Shown here piece by piece: positions 35,627 through 45,652 of a DNA stretch of 64,000 nucleotides. Under the pieces are notes generated by a model, which was given only the letters and a program-made list of their open reading frames with translations, did not search any database and was not told the origin of the DNA. This stretch comes from Pseudomonas poae (GTDB taxonomy: Bacteria; Pseudomonadota; Gammaproteobacteria; Pseudomonadales; Pseudomonadaceae). Made by a program: the position numbers and the translations under genes. The DNA is taken from NCBI GenBank assembly GCA_004000515.1, contig CP034537.1:496001-560000 (forward strand). Direction: 5' to 3'. Each line of letters starts with the position of its first letter. Within the stretch, counting starts at the first letter, position 1.

Positions 35627-36316
35627 TCAACGCTGCGATTCGTCATCCTTCCAGGGTGCCGAGAGGTAGCGAGTGCGGTTGAACGTCTCCAGCCATTCAG
35701 GGCAAAACACCACCAGGGCACTGATCACCATGCCGTTGATGAAGGCCTCTGGAAATATGATCAGCCACAGGTAGCCGACGAAATCTTCTAGCCACTCCGG
35801 CATCGCAAAAATACCGTCAAACCACAGCAACCCCAGCCCGGCCAATAGGCAGAGCAACGCCGACAGCGCAGCAGCAAAAAAGCCGGAGCAGAAGATATAC
35901 ACAAAGGGATTGCGCGGCTGTGCACGCTCTACCAACAGTGCGCAGCCTTCAGTAACCAGCACCGGCAGCCCGATCAGCAACAAGCCGTTGACGCCGAGCG
36001 CTGCCAGATCCTGGCGTCCCAGCAACATCAAGCCCAGTTGGGCAGCAAAGCCTCCAACAATCGCCAGGGGCCAATCAAGCAGCAGGGTGACGGCAGTCAT
36101 GCCAATGAAGTGGTAGGACACACCCGTATCGAAATCCCGTCGCACCAACCACAGCATGAACAACGCGAATACTGTGCCGAACAACAGGTGCTGGCGTCGG
36201 CGGTCGGCGAACAGCTCCACCCACGGCGAACGCAGAATCGCCCACACCAGTACCGGCGCATACAACACCCAGCCGATGCCGAGGGTTTGCGGCGCCAGCA
36301 CCGCGGCACTGATCAC
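35627..36316 (-). CDS. CbiM-like energy-coupling factor transporter permease
   Basis: Membrane protein of 229 residues with six or so hydrophobic segments. The motif SYHFIGMTAVTLLL (histidine-containing) resembles the metal-proximal segments of CbiM/NikM-type S components, and WLIIFPEAFINGMVISALVV matches the conserved last segment with its glutamate. ECF permeases normally work with T and ATPase components, none of which are encoded nearby, so this may be an orphan or non-transport variant. It overlaps the upstream gene by four bases, forming a pair. The metal or vitamin substrate cannot be assigned. Confidence 0.7.
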   Translation of the reverse strand: MISAAVLAPQTLGIGWVLYAPVLVWAILRSPWVELFADRRRQHLLFGTVFALFMLWLVRRDFDTGVSYHFIGMTAVTLLLDWPLAIVGGFAAQLGLMLLGRQDLAALGVNGLLLIGLPVLVTEGCALLVERAQPRNPFVYIFCSGFFAAALSALLCLLAGLGLLWFDGIFAMPEWLEDFVGYLWLIIFPEAFINGMVISALVVFCPEWLETFNRTRYLSAPWKDDESQR

Positions 36317-36780
36317 GGCTTCACCTGCTCCAGGGCTTGGCGCAGATCAGCGGCGGAGCTGTACTCACGTTGTGCAACCAGCTTGCCGTTATCCAATTGC
36401 AGCCATAGCACTTTATCCACAGGCCCCGGATAACGCGGTGCGATACGCGCATCACGGTCCAGCATTACCCGATAGTTGTAGGACTGCATGGCCGGCACCG
36501 CGAACAGCTTGGCGATCAAGCGGGGCATGCGCTGGATGTCGGCAACAAATACACCGTGCTTCGATTCCAGGTACCCCTTGGGTTGACCTTGCAAGGCAGC
36601 ATCCACTTGTTTGGCCGCATCCATGCTGCGCGCAACCAACAGAACCCGAGCCTGATCATCCAAGGTGTAAGCCTGGTCGAATTGATCCAGCAAGGTCCAG
36701 GGCGCAATCCGCTCACCTACCTCTATCGCCTGGGCCCACAAGGGCAAAAGGCTGAGCACTGCCACCGCTAGAAACTTCAC
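36313..36780 (-). CDS. Periplasmic thioredoxin-fold-like protein of unknown function
   Basis: Protein of 155 residues with a Sec signal peptide (MKFLAVAVLSLLPLWAQA). The mature part (VGERIAPWTLLDQFDQAYTL, ARVLLVARSMDAAKQVDAAL, YRVMLDRDARIAPRYPGPVD) looks like a peroxiredoxin/thioredoxin-like fold but has no cysteine, so no redox chemistry is expected. Some databases label homologues as FAD/FMN dehydrogenases, which the sequence does not support. Translationally coupled to the CbiM-like permease (four-base overlap), suggesting a joint role. Confidence 0.65.
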   Translation of the reverse strand: MKFLAVAVLSLLPLWAQAIEVGERIAPWTLLDQFDQAYTLDDQARVLLVARSMDAAKQVDAALQGQPKGYLESKHGVFVADIQRMPRLIAKLFAVPAMQSYNYRVMLDRDARIAPRYPGPVDKVLWLQLDNGKLVAQREYSSAADLRQALEQVKP

Positions 36781-36833
36781 TGCACACTCCTTAATGCCTG
36801 TTCGCTATCGAGTGGCCAGTCTACACCGCAGCT

Positions 36834-38879
36834 TTACCACAGGTAGCGATAACCCAGGTTCACGCCCCACGGTTGCTCGATGGAGTTGCCTTTCGCGTAC
36901 TCGGCATCCAGGGATATCTTGCTCTTTTCGCTGACCTGCAACACACCGCCAAAGCCCAGCTCTACGCGATTACCCGGCAACTCTGCATCGAGCTTGTTGC
37001 CATTGACGCTGACCTTAGTGCTACCAGCATGCTCAGTGATGTAGGACGCTTTGACGTAGGGTTGGGCCTTCATGCCATTGCTCAACGCCAAGCTGCGGCC
37101 AAACAGCGAGCCCACACGACTTTGCAGTGAGTCCATATCGTCGGCGTTGACTTTCAGGCCGTTGCTTGCGGTGTAGTTGGCGCCTTGAGTACGGGTCGCC
37201 GTGAGTTCGAGTTGAGGCTCGACGAACCAGCCATCACCAAGCTTGATGTGTTTACCCACTTCGATATCTGCGCCCACACCATTAGTTGTGTAGGAACCTT
37301 TTACCGACTGCCCCAGATTGGTCGGCATCTTGATGTCGTTGTCAAAGCGGCTGTACTTCAACACGCTGTCGACATAAATACCGTTGTCATTGAGGTAGGT
37401 GGCGTAGACGCCAAACATTTTGCTGTCAGTGGTGCCGGAGGCGCCTTCACCAAAATCCTGGTCCGACCGTGCCGCACCGACCATTGCACCGACGTATACC
37501 TTGCCAGCGTTCACAGCGAAGGCTTTATCGGCGCCGACCTCAACGCCGGAAATATCTTGGGTGTAAGCGCGGCTGGAGTGCTCACTCACGTCGAATCGCT
37601 TGCTGATGGCGCGGGTCCACACCCCGCCCTCATCCTTGCCCATGCGCAACTCGCCCAGGCGTTTGACCAGCGCATTCATCTGCGCACTCCACAGCGTCGC
37701 GCTGGCGGTCTGTGCCGCGATAGCCGCATTGGCCCCCCGAAGAAAGACGCTCTGCCGCCGAGCTTTTGCCGGTACTGGCCAACACCCAATCGTCGCCTTC
37801 CTGCTGCAAGCCATAGCGAAATGCACCGGCATCCACATGCCCGCCATACAGGTCGAATTTTGCGCTGCCCCCGTTGGTGTCCACCAGCAGCAAGCGACCG
37901 TCCGCCGCGCTCGGCTCATGCCCGGAGTCCGCCACGATCAAGGTGTGATTACCGCTCGCCAACCCAGCCCCTCCACCACCAACACGTCGTTTTGCGCGCT
38001 GGCCACATCGGTGTTCATCAGGATGCTACCGCTGCCGGACAGGGCGTTGACGGTGAACGTCTTGAAGCTGCCATCGGTGCTTGGCACAAAGGCTAGGCGG
38101 CCGCCGTTGAGCGTCAGGGAATCTACGGTTTTAACACCGTTTTCCATGATATTGACGGTACCGCCCGCGTCGGCGACCAAGCCATTGGCCTGGGCACCCT
38201 CGAAAAGATTGACCTGGCCACCGTTGCTAACCGTACTGTTGTTGGCAGTGCCGTAGCTGGAAACGTTTTGAACCCCACCGTCGATCCGCGTATTGGTCGC
38301 AACCACCCCGCCCAACGCATTGCGTTCGAGAGTCTGCACACCGCCGGCCAGGACCAGGGTATTCAGTGCCGACCCCATATTGTTCAAGCTTTGCGTTCCA
38401 CCGCTATTGATGACGGTATCGACCGCCGCGCCGCCAAATGTGACTGTTTGCAGGCTGCCCGCATTGATCTCTGTACCAATCGCGCGGCTATTGGAGTTTT
38501 GCACGGTCTGTGTTCCGCCATTGAGGATGGTGCCGTTGGACGTGCCGACGGCGCTCACGACTTGTGAGCCGCCCGCGTTGACGACAGTGCGATTGGACAC
38601 ACCGCTTTGCACCAATTGGCTGCCATTGACCGTCGCATCATTTGAGATGCCATTCTGAAACACCACCTGGGTTCCCGTTTCCTCGATTAACGTAGTGTTG
38701 GCCGTACCGTTGGCCCTGATGGTTTGCTGTCCAGCCGTCACCGTCTCGCCATCCACCACTGCACCGGCGTTGACAATCGACGTAAACGCTTGCGCGTGCA
38801 TGGGTTGCAACATGAGAACCGCCAGCGCCAGGGGCGACAGGGCAAATATCGACGCTCGTTTCGGGTGAAGGGTGTGCAT
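36834..38879 (-). CDS. AIDA/Ag43-like autotransporter (two compensating-type frameshifts)
   Basis: Type V secretion protein of about 681 residues. A signal peptide (LALAVLMLQPMHAQA) is followed by about 230 residues of AIDA-type repeats of roughly 19 residues (GISNDATVNGSQLVQSGVSN; GTSNGTILNGGTQTVQNSNS; NSGGTQSLNNMG), which form a beta-helix passenger. A pertactin-like stem and a C-terminal autotransporter barrel follow (from about KDEGGVWTRAISKRFDVSE to LGYRYLW with a terminal aromatic). A G is missing at 37963-37965 and an extra G sits in the run 37733-37738. With both corrected the length stays divisible by three. Likely an adhesin or biofilm factor; the passenger is short. Gene alone on the minus strand. 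Confidence 0.85.
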
Positions 38880-38947
38880 GTTCTGTACCTCAGACTAACC
38901 GCCAACTCGGCGATGAAGATGCCAATGGCATCCTGGTCGAGCTGTGG

Positions 38948-38962
38948 CTGACCTCAGGTCAG
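38948..38962. promoter_or_regulatory. Palindrome upstream of the autotransporter gene
   Basis: CTGACCTCAGGTCAG is a perfect 7-1-7 inverted repeat, 69 bases upstream of the autotransporter start. A half-site-like GAGGTCT follows at 38972-38978. Possible operator; regulator unknown. Confidence 0.45.
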
Positions 38963-39007
38963 TGGCTCGGTGAGGTCTTAAATCTAGGGATCTGGGAGGA
39001 ACAAAGA

Positions 39008-39041
39008 GTAGGAAATTTCCTTGTGCTTGTAGGAAATTTCC
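39008..39041. promoter_or_regulatory. Tandem palindromic sites GTAGGAAATTTCC
   Basis: The 13-base sequence GTAGGAAATTTCC occurs at 39008-39020 and again at 39029-39041. Each copy contains the perfect palindrome GGAAATTTCC. The 21-base period equals two helical turns, so two dimers would bind on the same face of DNA. It lies in the divergent region between the autotransporter and the DUF1780 gene. Confidence 0.55.
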
Positions 39042-39129
39042 CAGTCGTTCATTCGATAGCGCACTCTTTAGAGGAGAAATGCGCCCGACTTTGTTTTTTT
39101 CATCACATTTGAGCGCTAAGCTGCTAGCT

Positions 39130-39758
39130 ATGGATGACTCAGATTACTTGCGCCTGCTCACCGTAGCGGCCGAACAAGCCAATGCATTCCTGTCCAATGC
39201 CCGCAAATGGGAGCGTGAGCGTTGGGTGTGCCAGCGCCTGCTACAAGGCTTGAATGTGCCTTACCGTGCCGAAGAGTTTCACGCCGCCGGGCAAGAGCCG
39301 CCGGACGTGTTGTTTCGCGATGCCAGCTTCGAGGTTTTTTTCGTCCTGGACGAAGGTCGGCGCCTGAACGACGAATGGCGCGACGAACTGCTGCGCCGGC
39401 GCAGCGCATTCTCTCTGAGCCAACTGGTGCGGCGCGAGGCCAAGCCCCGGCGCATTCCGGCCCATGAGTTCCTGCTGCGCCTGGCGCCAACACTGCGCAA
39501 AAAGGCGCACAACTATAAAGAGCGCGGGATGGACCTGGGAGAGTTGGATCTCATCGCCTTCACCAGCCTCAAGCGTGAAGTGCTCGACCTCAACAGCCAC
39601 TTCCACCACCGACCGAATACCTGCGCCAGGGCTGGCGCTCGCTATCGCTAGTGGGGCCGACGTTTGCACGGGTGCTGTTCGCGCATCCGGATGCGCCGGA
39701 TTTCTTGCGCAACAACCTGGGCCGCAGCATAGTATTCGACGTGGGCATCAGCCTCTGA
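39130..39758 (+). CDS. DUF1780 family protein (one frameshift)
   Basis: Cytosolic protein of about 209 residues, conserved in pseudomonads (MDDSDYLRLLTVAAEQANAF; WERERWVCQRLLQGLNVPYR; RRRSAFSLSQLVRREAKPRR; FARVLFAHPDAPDFLRNNLG). A missing C at 39603-39604 breaks it at SHF-PPPTEYLRQGWRSLS; the remaining frame ends at TGA 39756-39758, and the total is then a multiple of three. The start is uncertain: ATG 39130 matches the family N-terminus as I remember it, whereas ATG 39079 follows a GAGGAG. Some DUF1780 members look like putative endonucleases, but no catalytic motif is clear. It is followed by a DUF3094 gene. Confidence 0.8.
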
Positions 39759-39814
39759 TCCCCCCGGACTGTAACGTGGCGCCCTTTTGCAACGTCTACC
39801 TGACGAGGCTTTAT

Positions 39815-39988
39815 ATGACCAGCCGCCTGAACCCCGATGACCAGCAGCATGTCGAAGAGTACCTGCAACTCTCCCAAAACCGAGTCGAGCGCAAGCCTTT
39901 CCGGCCGTGGCTGCTCCTCGGTGTGGTGCTGGTGGCAGTGGTCGGGCTCGGCTTGCTGAGCCGCCTTTTGAGTTACCTGACGCTATGA
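39815..39988 (+). CDS. DUF3094 family small membrane protein
   Basis: Protein of 57 residues: a polar N-terminus (MTSRLNPDDQQHVEEYLQLS) followed by one membrane helix (FRPWLLLGVVLVAVVGLGLLSR). The ATG 39815 is preceded by a GAGG-type ribosome site. It lies between the DUF1780 gene and the NADH dehydrogenase gene, an arrangement I recall from P. putida too. Possibly a partner of the membrane dehydrogenase, but nothing in the sequence proves it. Confidence 0.8.
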   Translation: MTSRLNPDDQQHVEEYLQLSQNRVERKPFRPWLLLGVVLVAVVGLGLLSRLLSYLTL

Positions 39989-40048
39989 GCTGCCTGGCGC
40001 TCGCGGGGGTAACTGCTCCGATTTCTTTTAGCCTTGCGAGATATCCCC

Positions 40049-41347
40049 ATGACCCATCGTATTATTATCGTCGGCGGCGGCGCCGGCGGCCTGGAGTTGG
40101 CTACCCGCCTGGGTAAGACTCTGGGCAAGCGCGGTACCGCCAGCATCACGCTGGTGGATGCCAACCTGACCCATATCTGGAAGCCCCTGCTGCACGAAGT
40201 GGCCGCCGGTTCGCTGAATTCTTCGGAAGACGAGCTCAATTACGTCGCCCAGGCCAAATGGAACCACTTCGAGTTCCAACTGGGGCGCATGAGCGGGCTC
40301 GACCGCGAACAGAAGAAAATCCAGTTGGCTGCCACCCTTGATGAAGAAGGCCGTGAGCTGGTGCCCGCACGCGTACTGGGCTACGACAGCCTGGTGATCG
40401 CAGTCGGCAGCACCACCAACGACTTCGGCACCGAAGGCGCGGCACAACACTGCTTGTTCCTCGACACCCGCAAACAGGCCGAGCGTTTCCACCAACAGTT
40501 GCTCAACCACTACCTGCGCGCGCATGCCGGGCAGACCGATGTGGAAGAGAAAATCAGCGTCGCTATCGTTGGTGCCGGTGCCACCGGTGTCGAACTGGCC
40601 GCCGAGTTGCACAACGCAGCCCATGAACTGGCAGCCTATGGCCTGGACCGCATCAAGCCGGAAAACATGCACATCACCCTGATCGAAGCCGGCCCACGGG
40701 TGCTCCCTGCCCTGCCAGAACGTATCGGCGGGCCTGTGCATAAAACCCTGGAGAAACTCGGGGTGACGGTGTTGACCAACTCGGCAGTGAGCGAAGTGAC
40801 GGCCGACGCGCTGATCACCAGCAGCGGCCAGGTAATCCCCGCCAGCCTCAAGGTTTGGGCCGCAGGGATTCGCGCACCGGGTTTCCTCAAGGACATCGAT
40901 GGCCTAGAAACCAACCGCATCAACCAACTGCAAGTGCTGCCGACGCTGCAAACCACCCGCGATGAAAACATCTTCGCTTTTGGCGACTGCGCCGCCTGCC
41001 CGCAACCGGGCACTGACCGCAACGTACCGCCACGGGCTCAGGCGGCTCACCAGCAGGCTTCGTTGTTAGCCAAGTCGTTGAAGCTGCGCATCGAAGGCAA
41101 GGACCTGCCGAGCTACAAGTACACCGACTACGGTTCGCTGATCTCGCTGTCGCGTTTTTCCGCTGTGGGTAACTTGATGGGTAACCTCACTGGCAGCGTG
41201 ATGCTGGAGGGTTGGCTGGCGCGGATGTTCTACGTGTCGCTGTACCGTATGCACCAGATGGCGCTGTATGGGTTCTTCCGTACGGCGATGCTGATGTTGG
41301 GTAGCAAGATCGGGCGCGGGACCGAGCCACGCCTCAAGCTTCACTAA
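40049..41347 (+). CDS. ndh: Type II NADH:quinone oxidoreductase (NDH-2)
   Basis: Membrane-bound FAD enzyme of 432 residues that passes electrons from NADH to quinone without pumping protons. The FAD-binding motif is RIIIVGGGAGGLELATRLGK, and the NADH-binding motif is VAIVGAGATGVELAAELHNA. ENIFAFGDCAACPQPG is the second FAD contact, and AQAAHQQASLLAKSL carries the conserved quinone-site glutamine helix. The C-terminal amphipathic region (MLEGWLARMFYVSLYRMHQM) anchors it to the membrane. The ATG 40049 is used; an in-frame ATG 15 bases upstream adds five residues. It stands alone, followed by a REP pair and the tRNA cluster. Confidence 0.94.
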   Translation: MTHRIIIVGGGAGGLELATRLGKTLGKRGTASITLVDANLTHIWKPLLHEVAAGSLNSSEDELNYVAQAKWNHFEFQLGRMSGLDREQKKIQLAATLDEEGRELVPARVLGYDSLVIAVGSTTNDFGTEGAAQHCLFLDTRKQAERFHQQLLNHYLRAHAGQTDVEEKISVAIVGAGATGVELAAELHNAAHELAAYGLDRIKPENMHITLIEAGPRVLPALPERIGGPVHKTLEKLGVTVLTNSAVSEVTADALITSSGQVIPASLKVWAAGIRAPGFLKDIDGLETNRINQLQVLPTLQTTRDENIFAFGDCAACPQPGTDRNVPPRAQAAHQQASLLAKSLKLRIEGKDLPSYKYTDYGSLISLSRFSAVGNLMGNLTGSVMLEGWLARMFYVSLYRMHQMALYGFFRTAMLMLGSKIGRGTEPRLKLH

Positions 41348-41360
41348 CAGCACAAAACCT

Positions 41361-41448
41361 TGTGGGAGCGGGCTTGCCCGCGATAGCGGTGGTTCAGCAG
41401 CGAATAGGCTAGCTACCAGACCGCTATCGCAGGCAAGCCAGCTCCACA
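41361..41448. repeat. REP doublet (REPIN-like inverted pair)
   Basis: TGTGGGAGCGGGCTTGCCCG at the left and CAGGCAAGCCAGCTCCACA at the right form the usual inverted REP pair with a GATAGCGG/CCGCTATC inner extension. The right arm lacks one C of the CCC expected in CTCCCACA. Confidence 0.85.
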
Positions 41449-41479
41449 TTTTTGCGTCATATTTGAGATATTCACAGGC

Positions 41480-41515
41480 AAAAAAATCCCCGTATCTTTC
41501 GATACGAGGATTTTT
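41480..41515 (-). terminator. Terminator of the tRNA operon
   Basis: AATCC(T/C)CGTATC pairs with GATACG(A/G)GGATT around CTTT/AAAG, with A and T runs on both sides, so it works in either direction. It lies directly after the last tRNA-Pro. Confidence 0.8.
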
Positions 41516-41519
41516 AATA

Positions 41520-41595
41520 TGGTCGGGGTAGGGGATTCGAACTCCCGACATCCTGCTCCCAAAGCAGGCGCGCTACCGGACTGCGCTATACCCCG
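41520..41595 (-). tRNA. tRNA-Pro (anticodon UGG), one base short
   Basis: The minus strand begins CGGGGTATAGCGCAGTCCGG and has the anticodon TGG in CTTTGGGA; CCA is encoded. It equals the second copy at 41770-41846 except for one missing C in the 3' T-stem (four C instead of five), giving 76 bases rather than 77. That would shorten the T-stem, so it is probably a sequence error. Confidence 0.93.
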
Positions 41596-41600
41596 GTAAT

Positions 41601-41625
41601 AAAAAGGCGACCTTTCAGTCGCCTT
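41601..41625 (-). terminator. Hairpin with T run between tRNA-Lys and tRNA-Pro
   Basis: AAGGCGAC pairs with GTCGCCTT around TGAAAG on the minus strand, followed by TTTATTA. It looks like an intrinsic terminator inside the tRNA cluster, so the last tRNA-Pro may depend on readthrough, RNA processing or its own promoter. Confidence 0.65.
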
Positions 41626-41688
41626 CTTCGATCAGCGCTTTTGGCCTCTGATCTTAAGATTCGATTCCAGCCTGAACTGGTCTCAAAA

Positions 41689-41764
41689 TGGTGGGTCGTG
41701 TGGGATTCGAACCTACGACCAATTGGTTAAAAGCCAACTGCTCTACCAACTGAGCTAACGACCC
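41689..41764 (-). tRNA. tRNA-Lys (anticodon UUU)
   Basis: The minus strand begins GGGTCGTTAGCTCAGTTGGT and has the anticodon loop CTTTTAA. The acceptor pairs GGGTCGT with ACGACCC, and CCA is encoded. 76 bases. Confidence 0.96.
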
Positions 41765-41769
41765 AAATA

Positions 41770-41846
41770 TGGTCGGGGTAGGGGGATTCGAACTCCCGAC
41801 ATCCTGCTCCCAAAGCAGGCGCGCTACCGGACTGCGCTATACCCCG
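41770..41846 (-). tRNA. tRNA-Pro (anticodon UGG)
   Basis: 77 bases including encoded CCA; the acceptor pairs CGGGGTA with TACCCCG; anticodon TGG. Five bases upstream of tRNA-Lys in transcript order. It is the intact reference for the shorter copy at 41520. Confidence 0.96.
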
Positions 41847-41854
41847 GTTTGAAA

Positions 41855-41930
41855 TGGCTCCGTGACCAGGACTCGAACCTGGGACCCAATGATTAACAGT
41901 CATTTGCTCTACCGACTGAGCTATCACGGA
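41855..41930 (-). tRNA. tRNA-Asn (anticodon GUU)
   Basis: The minus strand begins TCCGTGATAGCTCAGTCGGT with the anticodon loop CTGTTAA. The acceptor pairs TCCGTGA with TCACGGA, and CCA is encoded. First tRNA of the Asn-Pro-Lys-Pro transcript. Confidence 0.96.
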
Positions 41931-42019
41931 ACTACATATTTCAAAGTACAACTTCTACTGCGGTGTAACCTTCTCTTCGAGTCTCCCGTATCGCTACGTT
42001 GTCATGTCTGAGGCGCGCT

Positions 42020-42047
42020 ATTCTACAATCTTAAAAACCCCTGTCAA
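42020..42047 (-). promoter_or_regulatory. Strong sigma-70 promoter of the tRNA cluster with GC-rich discriminator
   Basis: On the minus strand TTGACA (42047-42042) and TAGAAT (42025-42020) are 16 bases apart, followed by AGCGCGCC. A GC-rich discriminator is the mark of stringently controlled stable-RNA promoters. The interval 41931-42232 holds this promoter and the clpB terminator and no gene. Confidence 0.8.
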
Positions 42048-42181
42048 CCCTTTAAATTGCTTTTAAGACAATGATTTGCGCTTGTTTCTGATTTCTTCTT
42101 GGGGAGAAGAAACCCGTGGGCTGACGTTGTTGCGGGGCGCACTTTACAAGCCTTTTCCTTACAGTTCAACGCCCTATCGAG

Positions 42182-42210
42182 AAAAAAAGGCCCCGCAGTG
42201 CGGGGCCTTC
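42182..42210 (-). terminator. Terminator of clpB
   Basis: AAGGCCCCGC pairs with GCGGGGCCTT around ACT(AGT), followed on the minus strand by seven T. It lies 23 bases past the clpB stop. Confidence 0.88.
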
Positions 42211-42232
42211 TTTATTGCGCCAGTTTCAAGTC

Positions 42233-44796
<2,564 letters not shown>

Positions 44797-44868
44797 TAGT
44801 CACCTTCCTTTTGAGCAGGCCGGAGCTATAAAACATCCTGAATGAAGAAACCTGCCAGATACCCTTAT

Positions 44869-44896
44869 AGATGGGGTGGATTCTGGGAGTTTCAAG
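44869..44896 (-). promoter_or_regulatory. Sigma-32 heat-shock promoter of clpB
   Basis: On the minus strand CTTGAAA (44896-44890) and CCCCATCT (44876-44869) are separated by 13 bases. Both match the sigma-32 (RpoH) consensus CTTGAAA and CCCCATnT exactly. It places clpB in the heat-shock regulon. The start codon is 73 bases downstream. Confidence 0.88.
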
Positions 44897-44926
44897 CGTC
44901 GGACAGTTGACGCAAGTCAGAAGAGT

Positions 44927-45652
44927 CTAGCGTTCGAGCCAGATAAGGGAGGCAAACCGACCAGTGCGAGGGCTGCGACGGTAAGAAAAGAAGCGGGCAT
45001 CGGTCACGGTGCAGAAACCGCCACCATAAACGGCGGTGACACCGCGTGCGGCGAGGCGCAAGCGGGCCAGCTTATAGATGTCAGCCATGAACTTGCCGGG
45101 ATTGCGGCTGGGCACAAAGGCTTCGGCGGTGATCGGCAGTTGCTGCATGAAGGCTTCACGCACTTCCGGGCCGACTTCAAAGGCTTGCGGGCCAATGGCT
45201 GGCCCCAGCCAGACCAGTACATCGGCAGGCTCGGCGTCGAGGCTTTCGTACGCAGCTTCCAGCACGCCAGCCGCCAGCCCCCGCCAACCGGCATGCGCCG
45301 CAGCCACACGAGTGCCGGCACGGTTACAAAACAATGCTGGCAGGCAATCGGCGGTCATTGACGTGCAGGCGACGCCAGGGGTACTTGTCCAAGTGCCGTC
45401 GGCTTCAACCGTGCGGCCAGGGTCGGCCTCAACCACGGCCACGCCGTGGACCTGACGCAGCCAGGCAGGTTGAATATCGAAGGCATCGCGGAGACGGCGG
45501 CGATTTTCGAGAACGGCTTCCAGGCTGTCCTCGACATGATCGCCCAAATTGAGGCTGTCGAACGGCGCCAGACTGACGCCGCCCGCACGGGTGGTAACGC
45601 AGGCTTTCACCTGAGCCGGCGCAGGCCAGTCAGGAATCAGCCAGTCACTCAT
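44927..45652 (-). CDS. pgeF: Peptidoglycan editing factor / YfiH laccase-domain protein
   Basis: Protein of 241 residues of the DUF152 (YfiH/PgeF) family. Motifs: VTTRAGGVSLAPFDSLNLGD, RQVHGVAVVEA (metal histidine), TSMTADCLPALFC (cysteine ligand) and VAAAHAGWRGLAAGVLEAAY (histidine). In E. coli PgeF clips L-Ser-type peptides wrongly built into muropeptides; older annotation calls it polyphenol oxidase. The ATG at 45652 overlaps the rluD stop (ATGA), so rluD and pgeF are one unit; clpB follows behind its own promoter. Confidence 0.93.
   Translation of the reverse strand: MSDWLIPDWPAPAQVKACVTTRAGGVSLAPFDSLNLGDHVEDSLEAVLENRRRLRDAFDIQPAWLRQVHGVAVVEADPGRTVEADGTWTSTPGVACTSMTADCLPALFCNRAGTRVAAAHAGWRGLAAGVLEAAYESLDAEPADVLVWLGPAIGPQAFEVGPEVREAFMQQLPITAEAFVPSRNPGKFMADIYKLARLRLAARGVTAVYGGGFCTVTDARFFSYRRSPRTGRFASLIWLER

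Noticed and set aside
36313..36780. FAD/FMN dehydrogenase label for the periplasmic protein
   Set aside because: No dinucleotide-binding motif is present and the protein has only 155 residues with a signal peptide.
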